A DNA stretch of 7,203 nt from CAZCWX01 sp964502465 (GTDB taxonomy: Bacteria > Desulfobacterota > Binatia > Bin18): positions 1-7,203 of the forward strand of contig CAZCWX010000562.1 of assembly GCA_964502465.1 (NCBI GenBank). Direction: 5' to 3'. Shown one piece after another: positions 1 through 5,456 of the stretch (its first letter is position 1; the number at the start of each line of letters is the position of its first letter). The notes under the pieces were generated by a model. That model did no database searches, had not been told where the DNA came from, and saw nothing but the letters and a program-made list of their open reading frames with translations. Position numbers and translations under genes: made by a program.

Positions 1-169
1 CTAGTAGTCCGTCATGTTGATTTTGAGGGGTAGAGAGGGGAGGCGTCATTCCCGCAAAAGCGGGAATCCAGGGGGCATAACTCGAAGCCCATGCTGAACA
101 ATTCTGGATGCCCGCCTGCGCGGGCATGACGGAAACGAACCCCTCAAAATTAGGCGGACAGAGTACTAG
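1..169. repeat. Nested palindromic MITE-like repeat
   Basis: The two ends form imperfect 30-nt terminal inverted repeats: 1-30 matches the reverse complement of 140-169 at 23 of 30 positions, both starting CTAGTA and ending ATTTTGAGGGG. Inside are two 27-nt arms, 45-71 and 104-130, which are reverse complements of each other with a few mismatches. Each arm is itself a perfect 8-bp hairpin: ATTCCCGC/GCGGGAAT at 48-67 with loop AAAA, and ATGCCCGC/GCGGGCAT at 108-127 with loop CTGC. The inner arms resemble the GTCATTCCCGC...GCGGGAATCCAG class of dispersed repeats known from many Proteobacteria (similar to Neisseria dRS3). No coding region is inside, so a non-autonomous element moved in trans is the best reading. 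It begins at base 1, so it may extend beyond the window. No target-site duplication could be established. Confidence 0.7.
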
Positions 170-255
170 GGATTAGTCGGGTTTTTGTCTCCTGGATACT
201 GACTCCTCATACTTGGCTTCTGGATTCTTTCCCCAGCCTTTGCCATACTGGCAGC

Positions 256-1077
256 ATGGGTCGTATTCCAACCAATCCGCCTTTACTCAAACATATCCTG
301 ACTGCTTTTACCGCAAACGAAGTTCGTAAAGTTGGGGTAGAACGTGTAGTCGTCGGTCTCTCTGGTGGGGTGGATTCCGCTCTGAGCACCTTTCTGGCGG
401 TTGCCGCCTTAGGGCCAGAGCAGGTGCTTGCCCTGAAAATGCCCTACAAAACCTCGAGTCAAGAGAGTGTAGAACATGCTGATTTGGTAGTGGCTGCGAC
501 CGGTGTCCAGTCTCTCACGGTAGATATCTCACCACAGATCGACGCGTATTTCGCTTGCTTTCCCGACGCGGACAACATGCGCCGTGGCAACAAAATGGCG
601 CGGGAACGCATGACGATCTTGTACGATCACTCTGCCCGCTGGCAGGCGCTTGTCCTTGGCACGAGTAACAAGACCGAGCTACTGCTGGGATACGGGACGC
701 TGTATGGTGATATGGCTTCTGCCGTCAACCCCTTGGGTGACCTGTACAAAACTCAGGTCTGGGCGTTGGCTGAGTTCATGGGGGTGCCGCAGCCGATTGT
801 CGGGAAGCAACCCTCAGCCGACCTGTGGGCTGGGCAGACAGATGAGGCGGAATTGGGATTCTCCTATCGTGCAGTTGATGAACTGCTCTACCTGATGGTC
901 GATCAGCGTTACTCGCGCGAGGAATTGCGTGCCGAAGGCTTTGCTGACCCGTTCATCGATCAGGTGTATCGCCGCATCATGAATTCGCAGTACAAACGTC
1001 GCTTACCGGTGATCGCCAAAGTGTCGCAGCGCACCATTGACCGCGATTTCCGCTACGCACGCGATTGGGGCCGGTAG
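256..1077 (+). CDS. nadE: NH3-dependent NAD+ synthetase
   Basis: This cytoplasmic enzyme makes NAD+ from deamido-NAD+ (nicotinate adenine dinucleotide), ATP and ammonia, the last step of NAD synthesis. The 273-aa protein has the N-type ATP pyrophosphatase P-loop SGGVDS at residues 36-41. It also has RRGNKMARERM at 109-119, LGTSNKTELLLGYGTLYGD at 134-152 and KQPSADLWAGQTDEAELG at 184-201, all hallmarks of the family. There is no N-terminal nitrilase/glutaminase domain, so it should use free ammonia rather than glutamine. Length is normal for the short form. The ATG at 256 gives the expected short lead before the P-loop, although no good Shine-Dalgarno sequence precedes it. It ends with TAG, 18 nt before a small membrane-protein gene that probably shares its transcript. 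Identity is sure; the exact start is less so. Confidence 0.95.
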   Translation: MGRIPTNPPLLKHILTAFTANEVRKVGVERVVVGLSGGVDSALSTFLAVAALGPEQVLALKMPYKTSSQESVEHADLVVAATGVQSLTVDISPQIDAYFACFPDADNMRRGNKMARERMTILYDHSARWQALVLGTSNKTELLLGYGTLYGDMASAVNPLGDLYKTQVWALAEFMGVPQPIVGKQPSADLWAGQTDEAELGFSYRAVDELLYLMVDQRYSREELRAEGFADPFIDQVYRRIMNSQYKRRLPVIAKVSQRTIDRDFRYARDWGR

Positions 1078-1095
1078 CATGAAGAAGGGCGGTGC

Positions 1096-1302
1096 ATGAC
1101 CCTTATTCGCACGAAATCTCAGAAGGACAGTATCGCCAAGTTTTTCTGGGACATGGCGAAGATTGACTTTGGTGCGTTGATCATCGGTCCTCTCGCACGT
1201 GGGGAGGAGTTTCGTTTGCAGAGTATTGTCCTCGGTGTTGTTGTGGGATTGCTGCTGTGTTTGGGCGGTTATCTTTTTGACGGCATGGAGGTTGAGCAAT
1301 GA
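1096..1302 (+). CDS. Small membrane protein, 68 aa, unknown function
   Basis: I do not recognise a named family with certainty. The 68-aa product has a charged N-terminal third (residues 1-23, with KFFWDMAK at 15-22), a weakly hydrophobic patch FGALIIGPLA at 25-34, a short charged turn RGEEFR at 35-40, and a strong membrane segment at about 43-61 (SIVLGVVVGLLLCLGGYLF). The layout loosely recalls small membrane families of the DUF6722 type, but that is a guess. The ATG at 1096 is preceded by a purine-rich GAAGAAGGGCGG, a plausible ribosome binding site. The stop overlaps the next ATG as ATGA (1299-1302), indicating translational coupling with the second small membrane gene. Both lie between nadE and rsmI. 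A real gene is supported by the overlap, the ribosome binding site and the membrane segment. Confidence 0.7.
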   Translation: MTLIRTKSQKDSIAKFFWDMAKIDFGALIIGPLARGEEFRLQSIVLGVVVGLLLCLGGYLFDGMEVEQ

Positions 1303-1403
1303 CTACAGTGGAAATCGTTTTCCTTGTCTTCGGACTCCTCGCCCTTGCGGGGATCTTTGTGGCGCTGACAGATAAAAGCTTGAAATGGAAGGGGAGAAAA
1401 TAG
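1299..1403 (+). CDS. Very small single-pass membrane protein, 34 aa
   Basis: This short frame starts at the ATG that overlaps the TGA of the preceding gene (ATGA) and ends with TAG at 1401-1403. The product has a short polar start (MTTVE), one hydrophobic helix at about residues 6-23 (IVFLVFGLLALAGIFVAL) and a basic tail TDKSLKWKGRK. The tail should stay in the cytoplasm by the positive-inside rule, with the N-terminus outside. It resembles accessory subunits of membrane complexes in form only (KdpF-like size); no function can be assigned. Coupling to the 68-aa membrane protein suggests the two act together. A 7-bp hairpin (1391-1411) covers its stop codon. It could be a spurious frame, but the 4-nt overlap and clean membrane topology favour a real gene. 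Confidence 0.6.
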   Translation: MTTVEIVFLVFGLLALAGIFVALTDKSLKWKGRK

Positions 1404-1411
1404 CTCTCCCC
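1391..1411 (+). promoter_or_regulatory. Hairpin over the orf34 stop, upstream of rsmI
   Basis: GGGGAGA at 1391-1397 pairs perfectly with TCTCCCC at 1405-1411 around the 7-nt loop AAATAGC, which contains the TAG stop of the 34-aa gene. The 5' arm is the only Shine-Dalgarno-like purine run ahead of rsmI, but it lies about 23 nt from the GTG start. No U-tract follows, so this is not a classical terminator. A role in translational coupling or mRNA processing is possible but unproven. Confidence 0.35.
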
Positions 1412-1419
1412 AGCATCTC

Positions 1420-2259
1420 GTGGCCGGCACTCTTTACGTCGTTGCGACCCCTATCGGCAATCTCGAGGATATCACTCTGCGGGCGTTGCGGGTGCTCAAA
1501 GAAGTGGACCTCATTGCGGCCGAGGACACCCGTCACACGCAAAAACTCCTGTCGCATTATGATATTCCTACCCCATTGACCAGTTATTATGACCAGATTG
1601 AAGCCCGCAAGACTCCGACGCTGATTGCAAAACTCCAGAGTGGGAACACCATCGCTTTGGTGAGTGATGCTGGCACACCGGGTATTTCAGATCCGGGGTA
1701 TCGCCTTGTAAAAGGAGCGATAAAGGCAGGGATTCGGGTCGTGCCAATCCCAGGGGCATCGATGCTCACCGCATTACTCAGTATTGGCGGGCTTCCGACA
1801 GACCGGTTCGTTTTCGAGGGGTTTCTCCCGGCAAAAAAAGGCCAGCGGCAAAAGGCGTTGCAACGGCTCAAAGAGGAAGAACGGACGCTCGTCTTGTTTG
1901 AGTCTCCTCATCGGTTGGCAGACCTGCTGGCTGATCTCGAACAGATCTGCGGTGATCGACAGATCGTGATTGGGCGGGAACTGACGAAGCTATTCGAGGA
2001 GGTGTTACGGGGAACAGTAAGCGCGTTGCGTGTTTTCCTGCAGACTCGTGTGGTGAAAGGGGAGGTCGCCTTGCTCGTTGCAGGCAGGAGTGCTGAGGGG
2101 AAGTCGATAGCAGAGCTCTCGCTCGCCGAAGAAATCCAAGTGCTTGCTGAGGAAAGACTGTCATTAAAGGAGATCGCCCAGATCCTCAGCGAGCGGCGTG
2201 AGATTCCGAGGCGAGAGGTGTATGCCCTTGGTGTTCGGTTAAAAGAAGGAGAAAAGTAA
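1420..2259 (+). CDS. rsmI: 16S rRNA (cytidine1402-2'-O)-methyltransferase RsmI
   Basis: RsmI uses S-adenosylmethionine to methylate the 2'-OH of C1402 in the decoding centre of 16S rRNA. The 279-aa product has the tetrapyrrole-methylase-like fold with all family motifs in order: ATPIGNLEDIT (9-19), AEDTR (34-38), SDAGTPGISDPG (82-93), PGAS (111-114), GFLP (134-137), ESPHR (161-165) and GRELTKLFEE (185-194). A C-terminal helical segment (about 235-275) follows, as in full-length members. The GTG at 1420 is the only usual start between the upstream in-frame stop at 1381 and the conserved GTLYVVATPIGN that begins at residue 3, so the start is well fixed despite having no adjacent Shine-Dalgarno sequence. 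Its TAA shares one base with the ATG of the DUF433 gene. Confidence 0.95.
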   Translation: MAGTLYVVATPIGNLEDITLRALRVLKEVDLIAAEDTRHTQKLLSHYDIPTPLTSYYDQIEARKTPTLIAKLQSGNTIALVSDAGTPGISDPGYRLVKGAIKAGIRVVPIPGASMLTALLSIGGLPTDRFVFEGFLPAKKGQRQKALQRLKEEERTLVLFESPHRLADLLADLEQICGDRQIVIGRELTKLFEEVLRGTVSALRVFLQTRVVKGEVALLVAGRSAEGKSIAELSLAEEIQVLAEERLSLKEIAQILSERREIPRREVYALGVRLKEGEK

Positions 2260-2651
2260 TGACGGACGAAAGGCTGCTTAAACGCATTGCTGTCAATCCA
2301 GAAATCTTTGGCGGGAAGCCGATCATCCGGGGCATGCGGATCTCGGTCGAACTCATTTTGAGTCTTCTTGCACAGGGGGAAACGCAGGAAGCGATCCTGA
2401 ATGATTACCCTGATTTGGAGCCTGATGATATCCGCGCCTGCATTGCCTATGCTCATGCTGTGATCGCGCACGATTCCCTTGTTAAGAAAACACTTCCAAC
2501 GGCCACCACCTCACTCCATACTAGAAATCTGGAAATGGGCTTGCTGGTTCACGGTGAACTGGCGCTGCAAATAACGGAATTCTGGGAATTTCTCCCACGG
2601 ACGGGTTTCTTCATCGAGGTTCAGACCGCGGAAAAGGAGCACCAATCGTGA
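2259..2651 (+). CDS. DUF433 domain protein with C-terminal extension
   Basis: Residues about 7-70 match the DUF433 family (PF04255). NPEIFGGKPIIRGMRISV at 13-30 is the typical signature, followed by a helix-turn-helix-like segment LILSLLAQGETQEAILNDYP (32-51). Family members are usually about 75-80 aa, are treated as VapB-like antitoxins and often pair with a DUF5615 PIN-like toxin. Here the protein runs on for some 58 residues (73-130) that I do not recognise, and no DUF5615 gene follows. Instead a nucleotidyltransferase/HEPN pair comes next. An AAGGAG ribosome binding site ends about 8 nt before the ATG, which overlaps the rsmI stop; the TGA overlaps the next GTG (GTGA). It may be a DNA-binding regulator of the cassette, by inference from the family. 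Confidence 0.8.
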   Translation: MTDERLLKRIAVNPEIFGGKPIIRGMRISVELILSLLAQGETQEAILNDYPDLEPDDIRACIAYAHAVIAHDSLVKKTLPTATTSLHTRNLEMGLLVHGELALQITEFWEFLPRTGFFIEVQTAEKEHQS

Positions 2652-2971
2652 TTAAGGACTCTGACCGAACATTGATCGAACGATTCAAGCAATTGCTGAT
2701 CGAGCACGGCGTACCGCTCTACAAGACCATCGTGTTTGGCTCGCGGGCGCGTGGAGATGCTGGGCCTGATTCAGATTTAGACGTCCTGGTGCTCGTCGAA
2801 TATTTAGGTCCTACGATGCGCAAAACTATTAGTCACTGTGCATGGGAGGTAGGCTTCGAGGCTGGCATCCTTATTCAGACCGTAGTGATGACCCGGGAGC
2901 AAGCAGAACAGGGGCCAGAACAATCGTCTTTGCTGATGCTGGCAGTAAATGAGGAAGGCGTGCCCGTATGA
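2648..2971 (+). CDS. MNT-type minimal nucleotidyltransferase (antitoxin)
   Basis: This 107-aa protein carries the polymerase-beta-like nucleotidyltransferase signature GSx10DxD: GSRARGDAGPDSDLDV at residues 31-46, with D43 and D45 as metal ligands. A helical N-terminus (SDRTLIERFKQLLIEHG, 5-21) precedes it. In MNT/HEPN toxin-antitoxin systems the MNT protein is the antitoxin and can adenylylate and thereby silence the HEPN RNase. The start is GTG at 2648, overlapping the upstream TGA, with AAGGAG at 2634-2639. Its own TGA overlaps the ATG of the HEPN gene as ATGA (2968-2971), the usual MNT-HEPN order. The C-terminal strand GILIQTVV (73-80) has Gln77 near where many members have a third acidic residue, so activity is not guaranteed. 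Confidence 0.85.
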   Translation: MIKDSDRTLIERFKQLLIEHGVPLYKTIVFGSRARGDAGPDSDLDVLVLVEYLGPTMRKTISHCAWEVGFEAGILIQTVVMTREQAEQGPEQSSLLMLAVNEEGVPV

Positions 2972-3261
2972 ATCCAGAACATGTCAAAGTTCTGGTGGAG
3001 AAGCGGATACAAGAAGCCGCCGAATGCCTAGAGGATGGGCGTTATCTCCTGTCTGCTGGTCGTGGCGCGCGGACAGTCGTCAATCGAGCCTATTACGCGG
3101 CCTTCTACGCTGTCCTCGCTTTGCTACAAACCGTTGGCAAAACACCACGTAAGCACAAGGGCGCACTTATCCTCTTCGATGTCGGTTATCTTCCGGGAAA
3201 AGGGTAAAATAGATACTGTCCCACAGGCAAAGGCTAACACTATAGGTACATGACGAGGTAA
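2968..3261 (+). pseudogene. HEPN domain toxin partner, frameshifted and truncated
   Basis: The intact frame (2968-3207) gives 79 aa. Residues about 5-71 match the HEPN family (PF05168): VNRAYYAAFYAVLALLQ at 38-54 and KHKGALILFD at 62-71. The full domain normally runs on through an 'FDREF...GK' stretch to a final helix with RQxADY. Here the frame changes just after LFD: the expected FREKGKID reads in the +1 frame from 3191, while the original frame stops at TAA 3205-3207. Further fragments resembling the missing end (AGGCAA at 3225, then TAT AGG TAC ATG ACG AGG TAA at 3241-3261) are scattered over frames. The gene therefore looks like a decayed HEPN toxin next to a complete MNT antitoxin. A working truncated protein is less likely. 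The remnant's end overlaps the ribosome binding site of the pyrophosphatase gene. Confidence 0.7.
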
Positions 3262-3266
3262 TTACC

Positions 3267-3971
3267 ATGAACGACAAAGCCGCCAATCCTATTGAACGAC
3301 TCATGGGGCTACTGTTCAAAGCCCACCCCTGGCACGGGGTGGCCATTGGCCCGGACGCCCCGGCAACGGTCACCTGCTACATTGAGATTGTACCGTCTGA
3401 CACAGTGAAGTACGAGATCGACAAAGCAACCGGGTTTTTGAAGGTGGATCGCCCGCAGAAATTCTCGAACGTCTGTCCATCACTCTACGGATTTATTCCT
3501 CGTACCTTCTGTCATGATCGCGTGGGGGAACTCTGCGCAGAGAGAACTGGACGGATCGGGATTGTCGGAGATGGGGACCCACTTGATATTTGCATACTGA
3601 CGGAAAAAACTATCCCGCGTGGCGATATCCTGCTGCAAGCGATCCCGATTGGCGGACTGCGTATGATCGATGGCAACGAAGCTGACGATAAGATCGTTGC
3701 CGTGATGCAGAATGATGCGGTGTACGGCAATTGGCGAGAGATTGCTGACTGTCCTGCCTCGCTGATCGAACGGCTGAAGCATTATTTCTTAACATACAAA
3801 GAGCCGCCGGGTACAGCTGAGCATAAAACCGAGATTACTCACGTCTATGATCGCCAGGAAGCCTATGAGATCATCCGCCGAAGCCAAGAAGACTACAAGG
3901 CGTGGTTCGGCGATCCTGAACGGATGTTGGCAACCATCCTGCCAGCAGAAAGCACGAATCGCTCACTCTGA
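3267..3971 (+). CDS. ppa: Inorganic pyrophosphatase, family I (soluble)
   Basis: The enzyme hydrolyses pyrophosphate to two phosphates in the cytoplasm and so pulls biosynthetic reactions forward; it is Mg2+-dependent. The 234-aa product keeps the active-site set known from the E. coli enzyme: IEI (E40), KYEID (K48, E50), VDR (R62), LYGF (Y74), DGDPLD (D102, D104, D107), D135, D140 and K142 in MIDGNEADDKI, and Y177/K178 in LTYKEPPG. It is longer than the E. coli protein (about 176 aa), mainly through an extra N-terminal stretch and an insert at about 82-100 before DGDPLD, as in several other bacterial lineages. CGAGG at 3254-3258 lies 8 nt before the ATG. It ends 23 nt from the convergent DUF3179 gene, with no clear terminator between them. 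All catalytic residues are present. Confidence 0.95.
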   Translation: MNDKAANPIERLMGLLFKAHPWHGVAIGPDAPATVTCYIEIVPSDTVKYEIDKATGFLKVDRPQKFSNVCPSLYGFIPRTFCHDRVGELCAERTGRIGIVGDGDPLDICILTEKTIPRGDILLQAIPIGGLRMIDGNEADDKIVAVMQNDAVYGNWREIADCPASLIERLKHYFLTYKEPPGTAEHKTEITHVYDRQEAYEIIRRSQEDYKAWFGDPERMLATILPAESTNRSL

Positions 3972-3994
3972 CCAAGCGACTAAACGCTCTCGTC

Positions 3995-5395
3995 TTATCC
4001 GTTGCCTGGCACGTACACTTCAGTCGCCGGGTAGAACGCGTACCAGCCAAACCAGTACGACATATGTCCGCCCAGGCGAGGAAGGCGTTCCTCACTACGA
4101 GGATTCACAAGCTGTTCCTCCTGCACTTGCCAAACTTCCCCACTGGTTTGCTCAACGACTGAGGTTGGAGTGCTACCAGGCGCAAAGGAATAGACGCGTC
4201 GTTCATAAGCACGGGCGGTACGAGTGGCTGCGTCGGCGATGATGACGAGGTTCACTCCTCCCAAGGAATCATTCACGATTCCTTGCTTGCCGATGACTTC
4301 TAGCGGATAGGCTTTGGGATGATCGTTAAGGCGGAGGGCAAAGACGTACGTCTTTGGCGCCAACCGCCGGTCACGGGGGGAGGCGGGAAACATCGTGTCC
4401 GGACTCGCGAAATAATGACCATACGGTTTCCCTGGAGTATAGTCGCGCTCGAAGCCGGTGTTGATATCAAGCACGACGGTATCAGGATGATCCCGCAGCC
4501 AGTTTTCCCAGGTGGTGATGACCACTGGCAGAACCGTGAGCTTGATCCCACTCTGGGAGAGTGAACCGACCACTGGCTCGCCTGTCAGGTTATGCCACAG
4601 ACTCTCGGTCTGATGGTCGTACATCAGCTTGTTGCTGCGGAAAAGAAAGCCAGAAGAACCAAATGTATATGTCGTCCCACCGACGGTGGTATCGTAGAGG
4701 ATCCCTGATCCACACAACGTTCAATACGAGAGGGTAATGGGCTTTCCTCCAACGACGTCATTGAACATTTCGTGCCAGTCAAGGATACGCAAGGGATACG
4801 CGCGGTGATCGTTATTGATAGACACGCCAAACACGAGTTCTTGGGGAGTGAGGTAGGTCGCCTCTTCGGACTTGAGGTGTGTGGGGTTGATGAGGGCAGG
4901 GATCCCATCCTTGCGCACCCCACCCCAGACAATTTCTTCGATACGAACGCGATGAGGAACTTTGGGATAGAGAAAATTTTCGAAGGCTGGATCAATGCGG
5001 CTAAAGACGTCAGACTTCCACACGAGGAACCCTGGGTTCGGGCGGATTTCCTCGTGCCTTTGTAGCCACTCGACCCATTTTGCCCAATCGTCCCCGAGTT
5101 TTTCTCCGGTTAACCGTTCCAAAGTGGACACTGGTGAGAGCCGAAAGAGCGTATCCAGACGGAGTAACTCAATGAGCGCAGGGATTGCCGTAGGATCCCC
5201 CAGTTCCTCAAGAGCCTTGAGTGCCTCGAGCCGGATATGCGGTCCTGGGTGCGTCAGGTTGTTGACGAGCGCGTCCACGAGTCGCTCATCACGCGAGACC
5301 GCAGAGCAAGGAGAAACCGTGAGAAAGACCAGCGAACAGGCGAGGACAGAAAAGAGCTCACCCACCGAGAAAGACGAGATCTGCCATCGCTTCAT
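3995..5395 (-). CDS. Exported HEAT-repeat + DUF3179 protein with in-frame TGA (candidate selenoprotein)
   Basis: Read through one in-frame TGA (4723-4721), this gene encodes 466 aa. The ATG at 5395 follows AGGAGGG. Residues 1-32 look like a signal peptide (basic start, hydrophobic core, SPCSA before residue 33), so the protein should act outside the cytoplasm. HEAT-like helices cover about 36-80 (IRLEALKALEELGDPTAIPA). DUF3179 covers about 150-460, with DHRAYPLRILDWHEMFNDVV at 196-215, LFRSNKLMYD (251-260) and SLWHNLTGEPVVG (265-277). The family normally has YCxLCG; here codon 225 is TGA, giving Y-(TGA)-TLCG, a UxxC motif if read as selenocysteine. The 241 codons after it are open and well conserved. 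Other genes here use TGA as a normal stop, so the code is standard. DUF3179 has no established function; CxxC suggests redox or metal binding. Alternatives are a nonsense mutation or a sequencing error. It lies 61 nt downstream of the SnoaL-like gene. Confidence 0.75.
4677..4689 (-). promoter_or_regulatory. Second, more distal SECIS-like hairpin candidate
   Basis: CCACC (4689-4685) pairs perfectly with GGTGG (4681-4677) around the triloop GTC, on the same strand as the DUF3179 gene. The loop begins 36 nt after the in-frame TGA and its first base is G. It is an alternative or additional candidate for the selenocysteine insertion signal. A 5-bp GC-rich stem can also arise by chance in coding sequence. 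Confidence 0.3.
4693..4719 (-). promoter_or_regulatory. Candidate bacterial SECIS hairpin just after the in-frame TGA
   Basis: On the minus strand, beginning one base after the TGA, the mRNA can fold into a hairpin. The upper stem is a perfect 5 bp, GGATC (4711-4707) with GATCC (4703-4699), around the triloop AGG (4706-4704). A lower stem CGT (4719-4717) with ACG (4695-4693) is separated from it by a small internal loop containing a G-C pair. The loop begins 14 nt after the TGA and has G at its second position. Bacterial SECIS elements are hairpins lying within the coding region directly 3' of the UGA, with a G near the start of a short apical loop, so position and form fit. The short stem makes this a candidate only. 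Confidence 0.45.
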
Positions 5396-5427
5396 AAACC
5401 CTCCTCTGTGGTGGTGATGCTCCAACT

Positions 5428-5450
5428 CACTGCAGCTTGATACTGCAGCG
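5428..5450 (-). other. Intercistronic hairpin between the SnoaL-like and DUF3179 genes
   Basis: On the minus strand CGCTGCAG (5450-5443) pairs with CTGCAGTG (5435-5428), eight pairs including one G-U, around the 7-nt loop TATCAAG. It lies just after the SnoaL-like stop and before the Shine-Dalgarno of the DUF3179 gene. No U-run follows, so it is more likely an mRNA stability or processing element than a terminator. It leaves room for co-transcription of the two genes. Confidence 0.35.
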
Positions 5451-5456
5451 GTGGTA

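Noticed and set aside
45..130. CRISPR array
   Set aside because: The two arms are inverted, not direct, repeats and there are only two of them; no spacers.
1908..2471. Minus-strand frame of 187 aa
   Set aside because: Entirely antisense to rsmI and the DUF433 gene, with no recognisable domain.
3972..3994. Bidirectional terminator between the pyrophosphatase and DUF3179 genes
   Set aside because: The 23-nt gap holds no stem with a T-run on either strand.
3847..4242. Plus-strand frame of 131 aa
   Set aside because: Shadow of the pyrophosphatase end and the antisense of DUF3179; composition is unlike a protein and no motifs are seen.
3995..4717. Separate gene starting at TTG 4717 for the C-terminal DUF3179 half
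   Set aside because: No ribosome binding site, it begins inside the conserved CxxC motif, and it is in the same frame as the upstream half, so read-through of one TGA explains it better.
4677..4723. General reassignment of TGA to an amino acid
   Set aside because: TGA ends several other genes here (68-aa membrane gene, DUF433, MNT, pyrophosphatase, SnoaL-like) at the expected protein ends.
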